The position numbers and the translations under genes are program-made. Source: Actinophytocola algeriensis (lineage in GTDB: Bacteria; Actinomycetota; Actinomycetes; Mycobacteriales; Pseudonocardiaceae). From it: 64,000 nt of DNA. Under the pieces are notes generated by a model. The model worked only from the letters and a program-made list of their open reading frames with translations, was not told the origin of the DNA and ran no database searches. The stretch covers positions 124,001-188,000 of the forward strand of contig NZ_JACHJQ010000002.1 of the NCBI RefSeq assembly GCF_014203735.1, in the 5' to 3' direction. Below, piece after piece: positions 42,192 to 50,880 of this stretch; position 1 is the first letter of the stretch; each line of letters opens with the position of its first letter.

Positions 42192-43376
42192 ATGAAAGCC
42201 GTTACCTGGCAAGGGAAACGGGACGTGCGGGTGGAGACCGTGCCGGATCCGGAGATCCGCGAGCCGACCGACGCGATCATCAAGGTGACCACGAGCGGCC
42301 TCTGCGGGTCGGACCTGCACCTGTACGAGGTGCTCGGGTCGTTCATCGACCCCGGCGACATCCTCGGCCACGAGCCGATGGGCATCGTCGAGGAGGTCGG
42401 CCGCGAGGTCACGCACATCAAGCCCGGCGACCGGGTCGTCGTGCCGTTCAACGTGTCGTGTGGACACTGCTTCATGTGCGATCAGGGCCTGCAGTCGCAG
42501 TGCGAGACCACACAGGTCCGCGACAAGGGCAAGGGTGCCGCGTTGTTCGGGTACACCAAGCTGTACGGGCAGGTGCCGGGCGGGCAGGCCGAGTACCTGC
42601 GGGTGCCGCAGGCGCACTACGGGCCGGTCAAGGTGCCGGAGGGGCCGCCGGACGAGCGGTTCGTGTACCTGTCGGACGTGGTGCCGACGGCGTGGCAGGC
42701 GGTGAAGTACGCGGGCATCCCCGACGGCGGCAGCGTCGTCGTGTTCGGGCTCGGCCCGATCGGCCAGATGTCGTGCCGGATCGCGCGGCACCTCGGCGCC
42801 GGCCAGGTGATCGGCGTCGACCTGGTGCCGGAACGCCTCGCGCTGGCGGCGAAGTACGGCGTGCTCACGGTGGACCTGAACGAGCCGGGCGACACCGCGG
42901 CCGCGCTGCGGGACCTCACCGCCGGGCGCGGGCCGGACTCGGTGATCGACGCGGTCGGCATGGAGGCGCACGGCTCGCCGGTCGGCAAGGTGGCGCAGCA
43001 GCTGACGACGCTGCTGCCGAAGCAGATGGCGGCGAAGATGACCGAGAAGGCGGGCATCGACCGGATGGGCGCGCTGCTCGCGTCGATCGACACGGTCCGC
43101 CGCGGCGGCACGATCTCGCTGTCCGGCGTGTACGGCGGCATGGTCGACCCGATGCCGATGATGGAACTGTTCGACAAGCAGATCCAGCTGCGCATGGGCC
43201 AGGCCAACGTCCGCCGGTGGATCGACGAGATCATGCCGCTGGTGATCGACGACGCCGACCCGCTGGGCACAGAAGACCTGGCGACGCACACCCTGCCGCT
43301 GGCCGACGCGCCACACGGCTACGAGATCTTCCAGCAGAAGCAGGACGGCGCCATCAAGGTGCTGCTGAAGCCCTGA
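42192..43376 (+). CDS. Zinc-dependent alcohol dehydrogenase (glutathione-independent formaldehyde-dehydrogenase-like)
   Basis: This 394-residue medium-chain dehydrogenase has the catalytic-zinc ligands in GLCGSDLHLY and LGHEPMG. The structural-zinc cysteines are in CGHCFMCDQGLQSQC. The NAD-binding motif is VFGLGPIGQM. The length and the long segment before the Rossmann fold fit the FDH-like subgroup. AAGGAG lies 6 nt before the ATG. It likely forms a stress or detoxification unit with the SDR gene upstream; the physiological alcohol or aldehyde is unknown. A strong hairpin follows the gene. Confidence 0.9.
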   Translation: MKAVTWQGKRDVRVETVPDPEIREPTDAIIKVTTSGLCGSDLHLYEVLGSFIDPGDILGHEPMGIVEEVGREVTHIKPGDRVVVPFNVSCGHCFMCDQGLQSQCETTQVRDKGKGAALFGYTKLYGQVPGGQAEYLRVPQAHYGPVKVPEGPPDERFVYLSDVVPTAWQAVKYAGIPDGGSVVVFGLGPIGQMSCRIARHLGAGQVIGVDLVPERLALAAKYGVLTVDLNEPGDTAAALRDLTAGRGPDSVIDAVGMEAHGSPVGKVAQQLTTLLPKQMAAKMTEKAGIDRMGALLASIDTVRRGGTISLSGVYGGMVDPMPMMELFDKQIQLRMGQANVRRWIDEIMPLVIDDADPLGTEDLATHTLPLADAPHGYEIFQQKQDGAIKVLLKP

Positions 43377-43388
43377 CGGACGTACCAG

Positions 43389-43421
43389 GAGCCCGCCCCG
43401 GTGAGCAGCCGGGGCGGGCTC
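43389..43421. terminator. Strong bidirectional hairpin terminator
   Basis: GAGCCCGCCCCGG and CCGGGGCGGGCTC form a perfect 13-bp stem with a 7-base loop. It lies between the convergent zinc dehydrogenase and topoisomerase genes and reaches into the topoisomerase stop codon. There is no U-tract, as is common in high-GC actinobacteria. Confidence 0.8.
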
Positions 43422-44412
43422 AGTACTGCTTGAGGATCCGGACCAGTGCGCGTTCGATGGCCGGGCGGGCCTCCGCGATCGGGACGCCGTCGGCCTTGCG
43501 CAGCGCCCGCTCGACCGTCCTGCCGTCCGCCCACGCGGCCAGCACCCTCGGGTCTACATAGGACCGCCGAGCCACCGCCGGTGTGTTGCCCAGCTGCTCG
43601 GCGACCTCCCGCATGACCGCCTTCTCCGTGCGGCGCCTGCCCGTCTCCGACGTGGGCGGCTCGTGGCCCGCGATCAGCACCGCCGCCAGGACCGTCGCGT
43701 GCCAGGTGCGGAGGTCCTTGGCCGTGAAGTCCGGCTTCGTCAGCTCCTGGAAGCGGCGGTTGATGTCCTCGGCGTGCACCTCGCCGGTGCGGTGGTGCAG
43801 GAGCCGGTCCTCGTCGGACCGGCCCCTGCGCAGCGCGGTGATCAGCCGTGCCAGCCGGTCGTCACGGATGCGCAGCTTGCGTTCGGCGCCACCCTTCGCG
43901 ATGTAGCAGAAGTGGATCTCGCCGCCGTGGACGTGGACGTCGCCGCGCAGCAGCGTCGCCACTCCCCTGCTCTCCTCCGCGTACTCGTCGCCGCCGGTGC
44001 GGAAGACGCCGCGGTCCAGCATGCGCAGAGCGCCGGCCAGCACGCGTTTCTCGGTCAGGCCGCCGGTGCACAGGTCGTCGTCCACTGTGGAGCGGAACCG
44101 GGGCAGAACCGCGGCGAGGCGCAGCACGCGTTCGTGCTTCTCCTCGTCGCGTTCCTCGCGCCACTGGTCGTGGTAGAGGTACTGCCGCCGCCCGGCCGCG
44201 TCAGTGCCGACGGCCTGGAGGTGCCCGTTCGGGAAAGGGCAGATCCACACCTCCTGCCACGCGGGCGGGATGGCGAGACCGTTGACGCGCGACACCTCGT
44301 CCCGGTCGCGCAGGGGTGTGCCGTCGGCGTCGAAGTAGCGCCAGCCCCGCCCGGCCCGCTGCCTGCGCAGCCCCGGTCTCGCGGGGTCGCTGCGCCTCAG
44401 TCGTCCGGCCAT
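43420..44412 (-). CDS. DNA topoisomerase IB (eukaryotic/poxvirus-like)
   Basis: This 330-residue enzyme belongs to the bacterial type IB group. The N-terminal clamp (WRYFDADGTPLRD) is followed by the catalytic domain with R130 (GALRMLDRG), HFCYIAKGG (catalytic Lys), KDLRTWHAT (Arg and His) and the nucleophile Y285 (RRSYVDPRV). It relaxes supercoils through a 3'-phosphotyrosine link. The start overlaps the upstream DUF4235 gene by 16 bp. Confidence 0.92.
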   Translation of the reverse strand: MAGRLRRSDPARPGLRRQRAGRGWRYFDADGTPLRDRDEVSRVNGLAIPPAWQEVWICPFPNGHLQAVGTDAAGRRQYLYHDQWREERDEEKHERVLRLAAVLPRFRSTVDDDLCTGGLTEKRVLAGALRMLDRGVFRTGGDEYAEESRGVATLLRGDVHVHGGEIHFCYIAKGGAERKLRIRDDRLARLITALRRGRSDEDRLLHHRTGEVHAEDINRRFQELTKPDFTAKDLRTWHATVLAAVLIAGHEPPTSETGRRRTEKAVMREVAEQLGNTPAVARRSYVDPRVLAAWADGRTVERALRKADGVPIAEARPAIERALVRILKQY

Positions 44413-44666
44413 TCACCGGTGACCTTGCGGTAGCCCGTCGCGCCGGCACGGTCGATGGCCGCCTTCACGACGCCGAAGATCGCGCCCTGGATGGTGGCCG
44501 CGAGCAGCACCTGGTTCCAGGTCGCCTTCTTGTCGGTCGCGTCGGGTGCCTCGTCGCCGGGCCCGAGCGCGCCCCACACCTTGTTGAACGCGGTCGTGGC
44601 CAGCACACCGCCGAGGACACCGATGAGCATGCCGATCGGCTTGTAGATGATCTTGTTGACGTTCAC
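44397..44666 (-). CDS. DUF4235 small membrane protein
   Basis: The protein has 89 residues with two hydrophobic segments (IGMLIGVLGGVLATTAF; LLAATIQGAIFGVVKA) and the conserved KIIYKPI start and WGALG. GTG 44666 has GGAGG 5 nt upstream. It shares the stress block with DUF1469 and DUF3618 proteins, a grouping that is common in actinobacteria. Function unknown. Confidence 0.82.
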   Translation of the reverse strand: MNVNKIIYKPIGMLIGVLGGVLATTAFNKVWGALGPGDEAPDATDKKATWNQVLLAATIQGAIFGVVKAAIDRAGATGYRKVTGEWPDD

Positions 44667-44680
44667 TGTTCCTCCTGCGG

Positions 44681-45271
44681 TCACGCTGGGATGGGCTGCT
44701 TGGCGAGTGCGGTAGCGACCGCGAGCAGGTTCGACGCCATCGTGGCCGCGGTCTTCTCCGACCACTCGTGGCCGTGGTCGGTGTCGGAGTAGTCGGGGCC
44801 TGGTCCCGGGCCCATGTTCCAGTACGTCCACGCCTGGCCGGGGATGGTGTAGCCGATGTCGTTCAGCGCGCCGGTGATCTCGCTGATCACGTGGTGCGCG
44901 CCGTCCTCGTTGCCGGTGACGACGACACCCGCGACGCGGTCGTACGCGACGGGCCGGTCGTCGTCGCCGGTCTCGGAGATCATCGCGTCCATCCGCTCGA
45001 GCACCCGCTGCGCCACCGACGACGGCCTGCCGAGCCACGTCGGCGACGCGACCACCAGGATCTCGGCCGCCAGCAGTTTCTCGTGGACCGCCGTCCAGTC
45101 GTCACCCATGTCGGTCTCCACGCCCGGCTCGACGCGGAGGTCGGCGACGCGGACGCTCTCGACCTCGACACCGTGCTTTCCCAGTTCGGCACCCACCACG
45201 TCGGCCAGCTTCTGCGTGTTCGAGTCCGCGGGTGACTTCTTGAGCGTGCAGTTCAGTATCAGTGCTCGCAT
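44681..45271 (-). CDS. Flavodoxin-like NAD(P)H-dependent oxidoreductase
   Basis: This 196-residue protein starts RALILNCTLKKSPADSNTQKLADVV, the FMN phosphate-binding pattern of NADPH-dependent FMN reductase/WrbA-like proteins. It continues with ILVVASPTWLGRPSSVAQRVLERMD and GVVVTGNEDGAHHV. It probably reduces quinones or flavins. It lies 14 bp upstream of, and co-directional with, DUF4235 and topoisomerase IB, and divergent from the DUF1469/DUF3618 pair. Confidence 0.85.
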   Translation of the reverse strand: MRALILNCTLKKSPADSNTQKLADVVGAELGKHGVEVESVRVADLRVEPGVETDMGDDWTAVHEKLLAAEILVVASPTWLGRPSSVAQRVLERMDAMISETGDDDRPVAYDRVAGVVVTGNEDGAHHVISEITGALNDIGYTIPGQAWTYWNMGPGPGPDYSDTDHGHEWSEKTAATMASNLLAVATALAKQPIPA

Positions 45272-45359
45272 GGCGCCCGGATACCCCGCGCTGACGGCGC
45301 CGAACCGTGTGTTTCCTGCTCGGGCACGTCGGGTAACCGGGCGGCAAGAGGAGGAGAAC

Positions 45360-45773
45360 ATGGCTGCCATACCAGAGGTACGGACGGACCACACCGAGAA
45401 GTCCACGGCCGAGCTGGTGCGCGACCTGACCGACCAGGTGGGCAGGCTCGCGCGGACCGAGGTCACGCTCGCCGTGCGTGAGATGAAGAGCAAGGCCAAG
45501 CACGCGGGTGTCGGTGCGGCGTTCGCCGGCGCGGGCGGGTTGTTCGCGTTCTACGGCGGCGCGGTGCTGGTGGCCGCGTGCGTGCTCCTGCTCGCACTGG
45601 CACTGCCCGCGTGGGCCGCCGCGCTCATCGTCGCCGCCGTGCTGTTCGCGATCGCCGGGGTCGCGGTGCTCATGGCGCGCAAGCAGCTCAAGCAGAGCGC
45701 GCCGATGCCGTCGCCCGCGATCGACAACGCGAAGGAAGACATCCACGCGGTCAAGGAGGCACGAAAGCAATGA
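45360..45773 (+). CDS. DUF1469 / phage-holin-family-like membrane protein
   Basis: The protein has 137 residues. STAELVRDLTDQVGRLARTEVTLAVREMKSKAKHAGVG is an amphipathic helix. Two membrane helices (LFAFYGGAVLVAACVLLLALALP and LIVAAVLFAIAGVAVLMA) follow. The DUF1469 pattern is clear; the holin label is only a family name and no phage genes are near. GAGGAG precedes the ATG. The stop overlaps the DUF3618 start (ATGA). Confidence 0.85.
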   Translation: MAAIPEVRTDHTEKSTAELVRDLTDQVGRLARTEVTLAVREMKSKAKHAGVGAAFAGAGGLFAFYGGAVLVAACVLLLALALPAWAAALIVAAVLFAIAGVAVLMARKQLKQSAPMPSPAIDNAKEDIHAVKEARKQ

Positions 45774-46111
45774 GCACCAAGGACAACGGCCGCATGACGA
45801 TGCCCGGCGAGGCACCGACCGACGACGACCTGCGCCAGGACGCGGAGCTGACGCGCCAGGAGCTGGCGGAGACGGTCAGCGCGCTCGGCGACAAGGCCGA
45901 CGTGAAGGGCCGCGCGCAGCGAGTGGCGCACGAGAAGGCCGAAGAGTTGCGGGTGAAGGGCGACGAGCTCGTCGACAAGCTCCCGGACCCGGTGGCGACC
46001 AAGGTGCGCCCGGTCGTCGACGGCGCGACCCGCAGGCCCTACATCCCGATCGCGGGCCTGGTGGCCCTGTTGGTGGTGCTGCGGATCTTGCTGAAGCGCC
46101 GCCACGGCTGA
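45770..46111 (+). CDS. DUF3618 protein
   Basis: This 113-residue protein has the DUF3618 segment ELTRQELAETVSALGDKADVKGRA, a helical middle and a C-terminal membrane anchor (YIPIAGLVALLVVLRILL). It is translationally coupled to the DUF1469 gene, its usual partner in actinobacteria. The pair may support the cell envelope under stress; this is inference. Confidence 0.85.
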   Translation: MSTKDNGRMTMPGEAPTDDDLRQDAELTRQELAETVSALGDKADVKGRAQRVAHEKAEELRVKGDELVDKLPDPVATKVRPVVDGATRRPYIPIAGLVALLVVLRILLKRRHG

Positions 46112-46207
46112 GCGGCGTGCGCACCGCGGACGCGACGCGCGGTACGCACAGCTACCCGTCAGTCCTATGAGGACAGTGCCCGACGACGGCTGCGGGGGTG
46201 CCGGGCG

Positions 46208-46783
46208 TTACGACAGGTTCTCGCGGCGCCGTGGCCTGCCGAGCAGGCGGCGCACCGCGTCACCGAGGTGGCGGCGCAGTCGCTCGTCGTCCATCGCCAT
46301 GAGCGCCGGGGAACCGCCCGCGAGCGCGACCCCGGCCAGCGCGACGTGCGCCGCGACCACGGCGCCCTCGTCCGCGTCCGGTGGCACCAGCATGGCGGGC
46401 AGCCGCGTCATCACGTTCTCCTCGCCGTGCAGCGAACGCTCGACCGCACGCGCGATCCCGGGGTCGCTGCAGAACACCGCGACGAGCATCCGGTTGCGGA
46501 CGATCAGGTCCACGAGTCCGTCGATCACGTAGTCGACCTGCGCGCTGTGCCGCTTGAGCGTCGCGGCGTGGTCGAGGATCGCGGACAGTTCGCGCAGCGC
46601 GGGCTCCGCGACCGCCTCGGTGATCTCGTCTTTCGTCTTGAAGTGGTAGTACACCGCGGCCTTGGTGACGCCGAGCGCGTCGGCGATCATCTGCAACGAC
46701 GTGCCCTCCACGCCGTGGACGGTGAACAACCCGAGCGCGGTGTCGAGCAACCGGGTGCGGGTGTCGCCCTTCGTGGCCGTCAT
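46208..46783 (-). CDS. TetR-family regulator of the MMPL transporter
   Basis: The protein has 191 residues. The N-terminal HTH is TRLLDTALGLFTVHGVEGTSLQMIADALGVTKAAVYYHFKTKDEI. The C-terminal ligand domain is helical. GGAGGGG precedes ATG 46783. The gene is divergent from a large MMPL transporter, and the 167-bp space between them holds four operator-like repeats spaced 23 bp apart. It very likely represses the transporter and itself. Confidence 0.9.
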   Translation of the reverse strand: MTATKGDTRTRLLDTALGLFTVHGVEGTSLQMIADALGVTKAAVYYHFKTKDEITEAVAEPALRELSAILDHAATLKRHSAQVDYVIDGLVDLIVRNRMLVAVFCSDPGIARAVERSLHGEENVMTRLPAMLVPPDADEGAVVAAHVALAGVALAGGSPALMAMDDERLRRHLGDAVRRLLGRPRRRENLS

Positions 46784-46820
46784 CACCCCTCCTCGCTGAG
46801 AGTTCGACGGTACCTCCTCA

Positions 46821-46907
46821 GCTTGCCATCCGGCAAGTTGCGCACTTGCTGTTCGACAAGTCACATACTTGCCGAACGGCTTGGATCGCACTTGTCGATC
46901 GGCTAGC
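46821..46907. promoter_or_regulatory. Array of four TetR operator-like 18-mers at exact 23-bp intervals
   Basis: Copies start at 46821, 46844, 46867 and 46890. The first (CTTGCC-ATCC-GGCAAG) is a perfect inverted repeat. The second has ACTTG/CAAGT arms, and the third and fourth are progressively degenerate (ACTTGCCGAACGGCTTGG, ACTTGTCGATCGGCTAGC). They fill most of the space between the divergent tetR and MMPL starts. Confidence 0.75.
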
Positions 46908-46950
46908 TTCGACCCTACACACAGGCGCGAAGCACATGGGGAGTTCCAAG

Positions 46951-49140
46951 GTGGCGACATTCCTGTACCGACTGGGGCGGGCTTCTTTCCGCCGCAGGTG
47001 GCTGGTCACGGGCATCTGGGCGGCGCTGCTCATCGCCGTCGGCATCGGCGCGCTCGGGTTCTCCGGGACGATGTCCAACGCGGTCTCGATCCCGGGCACC
47101 GAGTCCCAGCAGGCCATCGACCACCTCAAGAAGGCCTTCCCCGAGGCGAACGTGGGCGGCGGCACCGCACGCGTCGTGCTGCAGGCCCCCGAGGGCGAGG
47201 ACTTCGCCGGTTCGCCGTCCGCCCAGGCCGAGCTGCAGAAGGTCGTCGCGGCCCTGAACGGCGCGCCGGAGGTCGTCGGCGCCACCGACCCGTTCCAGAC
47301 CAAGGCGTTCTCCCGCGAGGGTGACCTCGCGCTCGTGCAGGTCAGCTACAGCAAGCAGGCCTTCGAGCTGACCGAGGGCGACCGTGAGGCGCTCATGGCG
47401 GCCGCGCACTCCTCGAGCCTCGCGGCCGAGGTCGGCGGCGACGCGACCAGGGGGTCGCCGGAGACCGGCGCGACGGAGATCCTCGGCGTCGCGGTCGCGG
47501 CCGTGGTCCTCGTGATCACCTTCGGTTCGCTGCTGGCGGCCGGGCTGCCGCTGCTGACCGCGCTGATCGGTGTGGGTGTCGGCATGAGCGGCCTGCTGGT
47601 CGTCACCGGCTTCACCGAGCTGAACGCCAACACCCCGATCCTCGCGCTGATGATCGGCCTCGCCGTCGGCATCGACTACGCGTTGTTCATCGTCTCCCGC
47701 TACCGCGGCGAACTCGCGGGCGGCGCCGACCACGAACAGGCCGCGGGCCGGGCGGTCGGCACCGCGGGCTCCGCCGTCGTCTTCGCGGGCCTCACGGTCA
47801 TCGTCGCGCTCGCGGGCCTGACCGTCGTGGGCATCCCGTTCCTCGGCGAGATGGGTGTCGCGGCCGCGCTCACCGTGGTGATCGCCGTGCTCATCGCGGT
47901 GACCCTGCTGCCCGCCGTGCTCGGGTTCGCAGGCGAGAAGATCCAGGGCCGCCTGCGTGGCCTGCGGGGTGGCCCCAAGCCCGGCCGGACCGGCATGGGC
48001 GAGCGCTGGGCCCGGTTCGTCGGCCGGCACCGGGTGGCGACGCTGGTGGTGGCGCTGGCCGGGGTGGTCGTGGTCGCGATCCCGGCCGCGGACATGCAGC
48101 TCGGCCTGCCCAACGACGCCACCGCGGCGCCGGGGAGCACGCAGCGCGCGGCCTACGACCTCGTCACCGAGGGCTTCGGCCCGGGCGCCAACGGCCCGCT
48201 GATGGTCGTGGTCGACACCCAGGGCGCGGACGACCCGCAGGGCGCGATCACGGCGACCGCGCAGCGGATCACCGACCTCGGCGCACTGCCGATGCCGCCC
48301 CAGACCAAGGGCGACACGACGATCATGCAGGTCATCCCGAAGACCGGCCCGAGCGACGTGGCCACCGAGGACCTGGTCGCCGACATCCGCGCGGCCGGTG
48401 CGCGGGTGCACGACAGCACGGGCGCGGACATCGCGGTGACCGGCCAGACGGCGGCGAACATCGACGTGTCGGAGAAGCTCGCGGACGCGATGCTCCCCTA
48501 CCTGGCGCTGATCGTCGGCCTCGCGTTCCTGTTGCTGATGCTGGTGTTCCGGTCGATCATCGTGCCGCTGAAGGCGACGCTGGGGTTCCTCGTGTCGGTG
48601 GCGGCGACGTTCGGCGCGGTGGTCGCGGTGTTCCAGTGGGGCTGGCTCACCGACCTGCTCGGCGTCGAGTCGACCGGGCCGATCATGAGCATGCTGCCGA
48701 TCCTGCTGATCGGTGTCCTCTTCGGACTCGCGATGGACTACCAGGTGTTCCTGGTGACCCGGATGCGTGAGGACTACGTCCACGGCACGGAGGCACGGGA
48801 GGCCGTGGCGACCGGGTTCTCGCACGGCGCCCGGGTCGTGGTCGCGGCCGCGCTGATCATGACGAGCGTGTTCGCCGGCTTCGTGTTCGCCGAGGACTCG
48901 CTGATCCAGTCGATCGGCTTCGCGCTCGCGGTCGGCGTCGCGGTGGACGCGTTCGTCGTCCGCATGACGATCGTGCCCGCGCTGATGGCGATGTTCGGCA
49001 AGGCGGCGTGGTGGCTGCCGCGCTGGCTGGACAAGATCCTGCCGGACGTCGACGTCGAGGGCGCGAAGCTCCTGGAATACGGCAACGAGTCCGGCGGCGA
49101 CTCCGACGAGCGCCGCGACCGGATCCCCGTCTCGGTCTAG
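46951..49140 (+). CDS. MMPL/RND-family membrane transporter
   Basis: This 729-residue protein begins ATFLYRLGRASFRRRWLV, the usual MMPL start. It has 11-12 membrane helices in two repeats with large outer loops (SIPGTESQQAIDHLKKAFPE; PGSTQRAAYDLVTEGFG). GLAVGIDYALFIVSRYRGEL and FGLAMDYQVFLVTRMREDY are the paired MMPL motifs with proton-relay Asp-Tyr residues. GTG 46951 is favoured by GGGGAG 7 nt upstream; ATG 46936 is the alternative. It exports lipids or hydrophobic drugs under control of the divergent TetR. Confidence 0.9.
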   Translation: MATFLYRLGRASFRRRWLVTGIWAALLIAVGIGALGFSGTMSNAVSIPGTESQQAIDHLKKAFPEANVGGGTARVVLQAPEGEDFAGSPSAQAELQKVVAALNGAPEVVGATDPFQTKAFSREGDLALVQVSYSKQAFELTEGDREALMAAAHSSSLAAEVGGDATRGSPETGATEILGVAVAAVVLVITFGSLLAAGLPLLTALIGVGVGMSGLLVVTGFTELNANTPILALMIGLAVGIDYALFIVSRYRGELAGGADHEQAAGRAVGTAGSAVVFAGLTVIVALAGLTVVGIPFLGEMGVAAALTVVIAVLIAVTLLPAVLGFAGEKIQGRLRGLRGGPKPGRTGMGERWARFVGRHRVATLVVALAGVVVVAIPAADMQLGLPNDATAAPGSTQRAAYDLVTEGFGPGANGPLMVVVDTQGADDPQGAITATAQRITDLGALPMPPQTKGDTTIMQVIPKTGPSDVATEDLVADIRAAGARVHDSTGADIAVTGQTAANIDVSEKLADAMLPYLALIVGLAFLLLMLVFRSIIVPLKATLGFLVSVAATFGAVVAVFQWGWLTDLLGVESTGPIMSMLPILLIGVLFGLAMDYQVFLVTRMREDYVHGTEAREAVATGFSHGARVVVAAALIMTSVFAGFVFAEDSLIQSIGFALAVGVAVDAFVVRMTIVPALMAMFGKAAWWLPRWLDKILPDVDVEGAKLLEYGNESGGDSDERRDRIPVSV

Positions 49141-49192
49141 CCCGTAGGGGCGTGGCCGTGCAAGGCACGCGCGGCGACCCAGCGAACGAATG

Positions 49193-50296
49193 CTAGGCGA
49201 GACTCGCGCGCAACGCGTTGACCCTGGCCAGCGCCTGACCGAAGGCACCGCTGTCGAGCGTGCCGTCGGCCAGCGCGCCGGCCAGGGCGTCTACGGCTTG
49301 GTCGCCCTGGTTCACGTCCCTGGCCGAGGCGAGGATCAGGTCGTTGCCGGCCCGCGCGGCGAGCACGGCGCGGTTGCCGGTCGAGCCGTAGCCCGACAGG
49401 GCACCCGCCTCGAGCGCGTCGGTGATCGTGACCCCCGGGAAACCGTTGCGGGACCGCAGTTCCTGGCCGATGACGGTCGGCGAGAGCCCGGCGGGGCGGT
49501 TCGGGTCGAGTGCGGTGTAGACGGCCCAGGAGAGCATCACGAGCTTGGCGCCCGCGGCGATCGCGTCGGAGTACGGCGCCTCGTCCACGTTCCGCAGCGT
49601 CGTCAGCGGCACGGACAGGGTCACCGGCTTGCTGTCGGTGTTGTCGCCCGCGTTCGCCTTGCCCAGCCCGGGGAAGTGCTTCACGGTCGCGGCGACGCCC
49701 TCGGCCTGCTGCGCGGTGAGGTACGCCGCGCCGAGGTCCCCGACGACGGACGCGGTGCTGCTGAACGACCGCTCGTACTGGTCCATCAGGTCGCCGGGCG
49801 CGTGGAACACGTCGAGCACGGGCGCGAGGTTGACGTTCATGCCGACACCAGCGAGGTTCTCCCCCGCGCCCCGCCCCGCGGCGGTCGCCGCGGCGGCGGG
49901 GTCGGCCGAGAGCCCGACGTCCTTGTGGGACAGGGCGGGTGCGCCGGGCAGACGGCGGATCAGGCCGCCCTCCTGGTCTGTCATCAGCAACAGTGCGTTC
50001 GGGTTGGGACTCTGCGCCGCGGCGGCCCGCAGCTGCTGCACCACGCCGCGGATCTGCGTGAGGCTGGAGACGTTCTCGCCGAAGAAGATCACCCCGGCGG
50101 CCTCACCGGCGCGAATGCGGGCGATGAGCGACTCCGGCGGGGTCAGGCCCGGATAGGAGTAGATGACCCGCTGCCCGGCGGCCTGCCGCGCGAAGGCCAG
50201 CGAGAGGTGGTCACCGGAGGCCTGCGCGGGCCCACCCACCGTGCTCGCGCCGACGACCACACCCAGGAGAACCGCGAGCAACCGCCGACGCCGCAT
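49193..50296 (-). CDS. Secreted glycoside hydrolase family 3 (beta-N-acetylhexosaminidase-like)
   Basis: The protein has 367 residues. A signal peptide (MRRRRLLAVLLGVVVGASTV, then GGPAQA) would be cleaved near residue 23-24. The single GH3 N-terminal domain shows GVIFFGENV, LLMTDQEGG, AATVKHFPGLG (NagZ-type KHFPG loop) and the likely nucleophile Asp in VTITDALEAG. It probably cleaves N-acetylglucosaminides of the cell wall or environmental chitin. GGGAGG precedes ATG 50296. It lacks the GH3 C-terminal domain, as NagZ types do. Confidence 0.87.
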   Translation of the reverse strand: MRRRRLLAVLLGVVVGASTVGGPAQASGDHLSLAFARQAAGQRVIYSYPGLTPPESLIARIRAGEAAGVIFFGENVSSLTQIRGVVQQLRAAAAQSPNPNALLLMTDQEGGLIRRLPGAPALSHKDVGLSADPAAAATAAGRGAGENLAGVGMNVNLAPVLDVFHAPGDLMDQYERSFSSTASVVGDLGAAYLTAQQAEGVAATVKHFPGLGKANAGDNTDSKPVTLSVPLTTLRNVDEAPYSDAIAAGAKLVMLSWAVYTALDPNRPAGLSPTVIGQELRSRNGFPGVTITDALEAGALSGYGSTGNRAVLAARAGNDLILASARDVNQGDQAVDALAGALADGTLDSGAFGQALARVNALRASLA

Positions 50297-50378
50297 GAGC
50301 CCGACCTCCCTGCACAGTGGGTAGGTCAACGATAACCCTATGTGGCAAGAAGTGGAAAGTTTCCGACATTGCCAGTTG

Positions 50379-50870
50379 TCAGGGAACGACCAGCACCGGC
50401 CAGTGACCAGCCCGGATGAGCTTCGTCGCGACCGAGCCCGCGAAGCGGTGGCCGGCCTTCTGCGACGCGCCGACCACCACCGTGTCGACCTGGCAGCGGT
50501 CCGCGGCGTCGCGGAGCGTGGTGTACGGGTCGCCGAAGGTCTTCAGGAAGGTGACCGGCACCGCCAGCTCCTCGGCCGCCGACCGCATCTGCTCACGCAG
50601 CTCGGCGTACAGCTTCACGATCGCGTCGTGCTCGACCGCCGCCGCCACCGCCGGGCCCAGTGCCGCCAGCGCCGAGTGGCTCGCGACGAAGGCGACGATC
50701 AGGCGGCCACCCTGACGCCGCGCCATGCCGAAGGCGAAGGCCGCCGCCCGCATGGCGGTGTCGGAGCCGTCGACCCCCACCAGGATGGCCCGCGCCGAGG
50801 GATCCCGGCGCGGGCCGAACCGTTCCACAGTGGACTCGAAGGCGTTGAGCTCGGCCGCGCTGCCGCTCAT
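50379..50870 (-). CDS. Universal stress protein (UspA family)
   Basis: This 163-residue single-domain protein has AILVGVDGSDTAMRAAAFAF and VDTVVVGASQKAGHRFAGSVATKLIRAGHWPVLVVP. The last part is close to the ATP-binding G-x2-G-x9-G-S/T motif, here GASQKAGHRFAGSVA. A 35-residue N-terminal extension precedes the domain. It is the last gene after the DHA2 exporter, 10 bp downstream, so it may be cotranscribed. ATG 50870 was chosen; a GTG two codons earlier is possible. Confidence 0.87.
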   Translation of the reverse strand: MSGSAAELNAFESTVERFGPRRDPSARAILVGVDGSDTAMRAAAFAFGMARRQGGRLIVAFVASHSALAALGPAVAAAVEHDAIVKLYAELREQMRSAAEELAVPVTFLKTFGDPYTTLRDAADRCQVDTVVVGASQKAGHRFAGSVATKLIRAGHWPVLVVP

Positions 50871-50880
50871 CGTCACTCAC

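Noticed and set aside
45360-46111. Phage holin suggesting a prophage
   Set aside because: The name is a family label for DUF1469. The neighbours are stress and envelope proteins, and no integrase, capsid or lysin gene is nearby.
49157-49169. Hairpin CGTGC-AAG-GCACG between the convergent MMPL and GH3 genes
   Set aside because: A five-bp stem without a U-tract is expected by chance in this composition.
46915-49248. 777-residue minus-strand frame opposite the MMPL gene
   Set aside because: It is a complementary-frame shadow: the plus-strand frame has clear MMPL motifs, while this one is Arg/Asp/His-rich and without family features.
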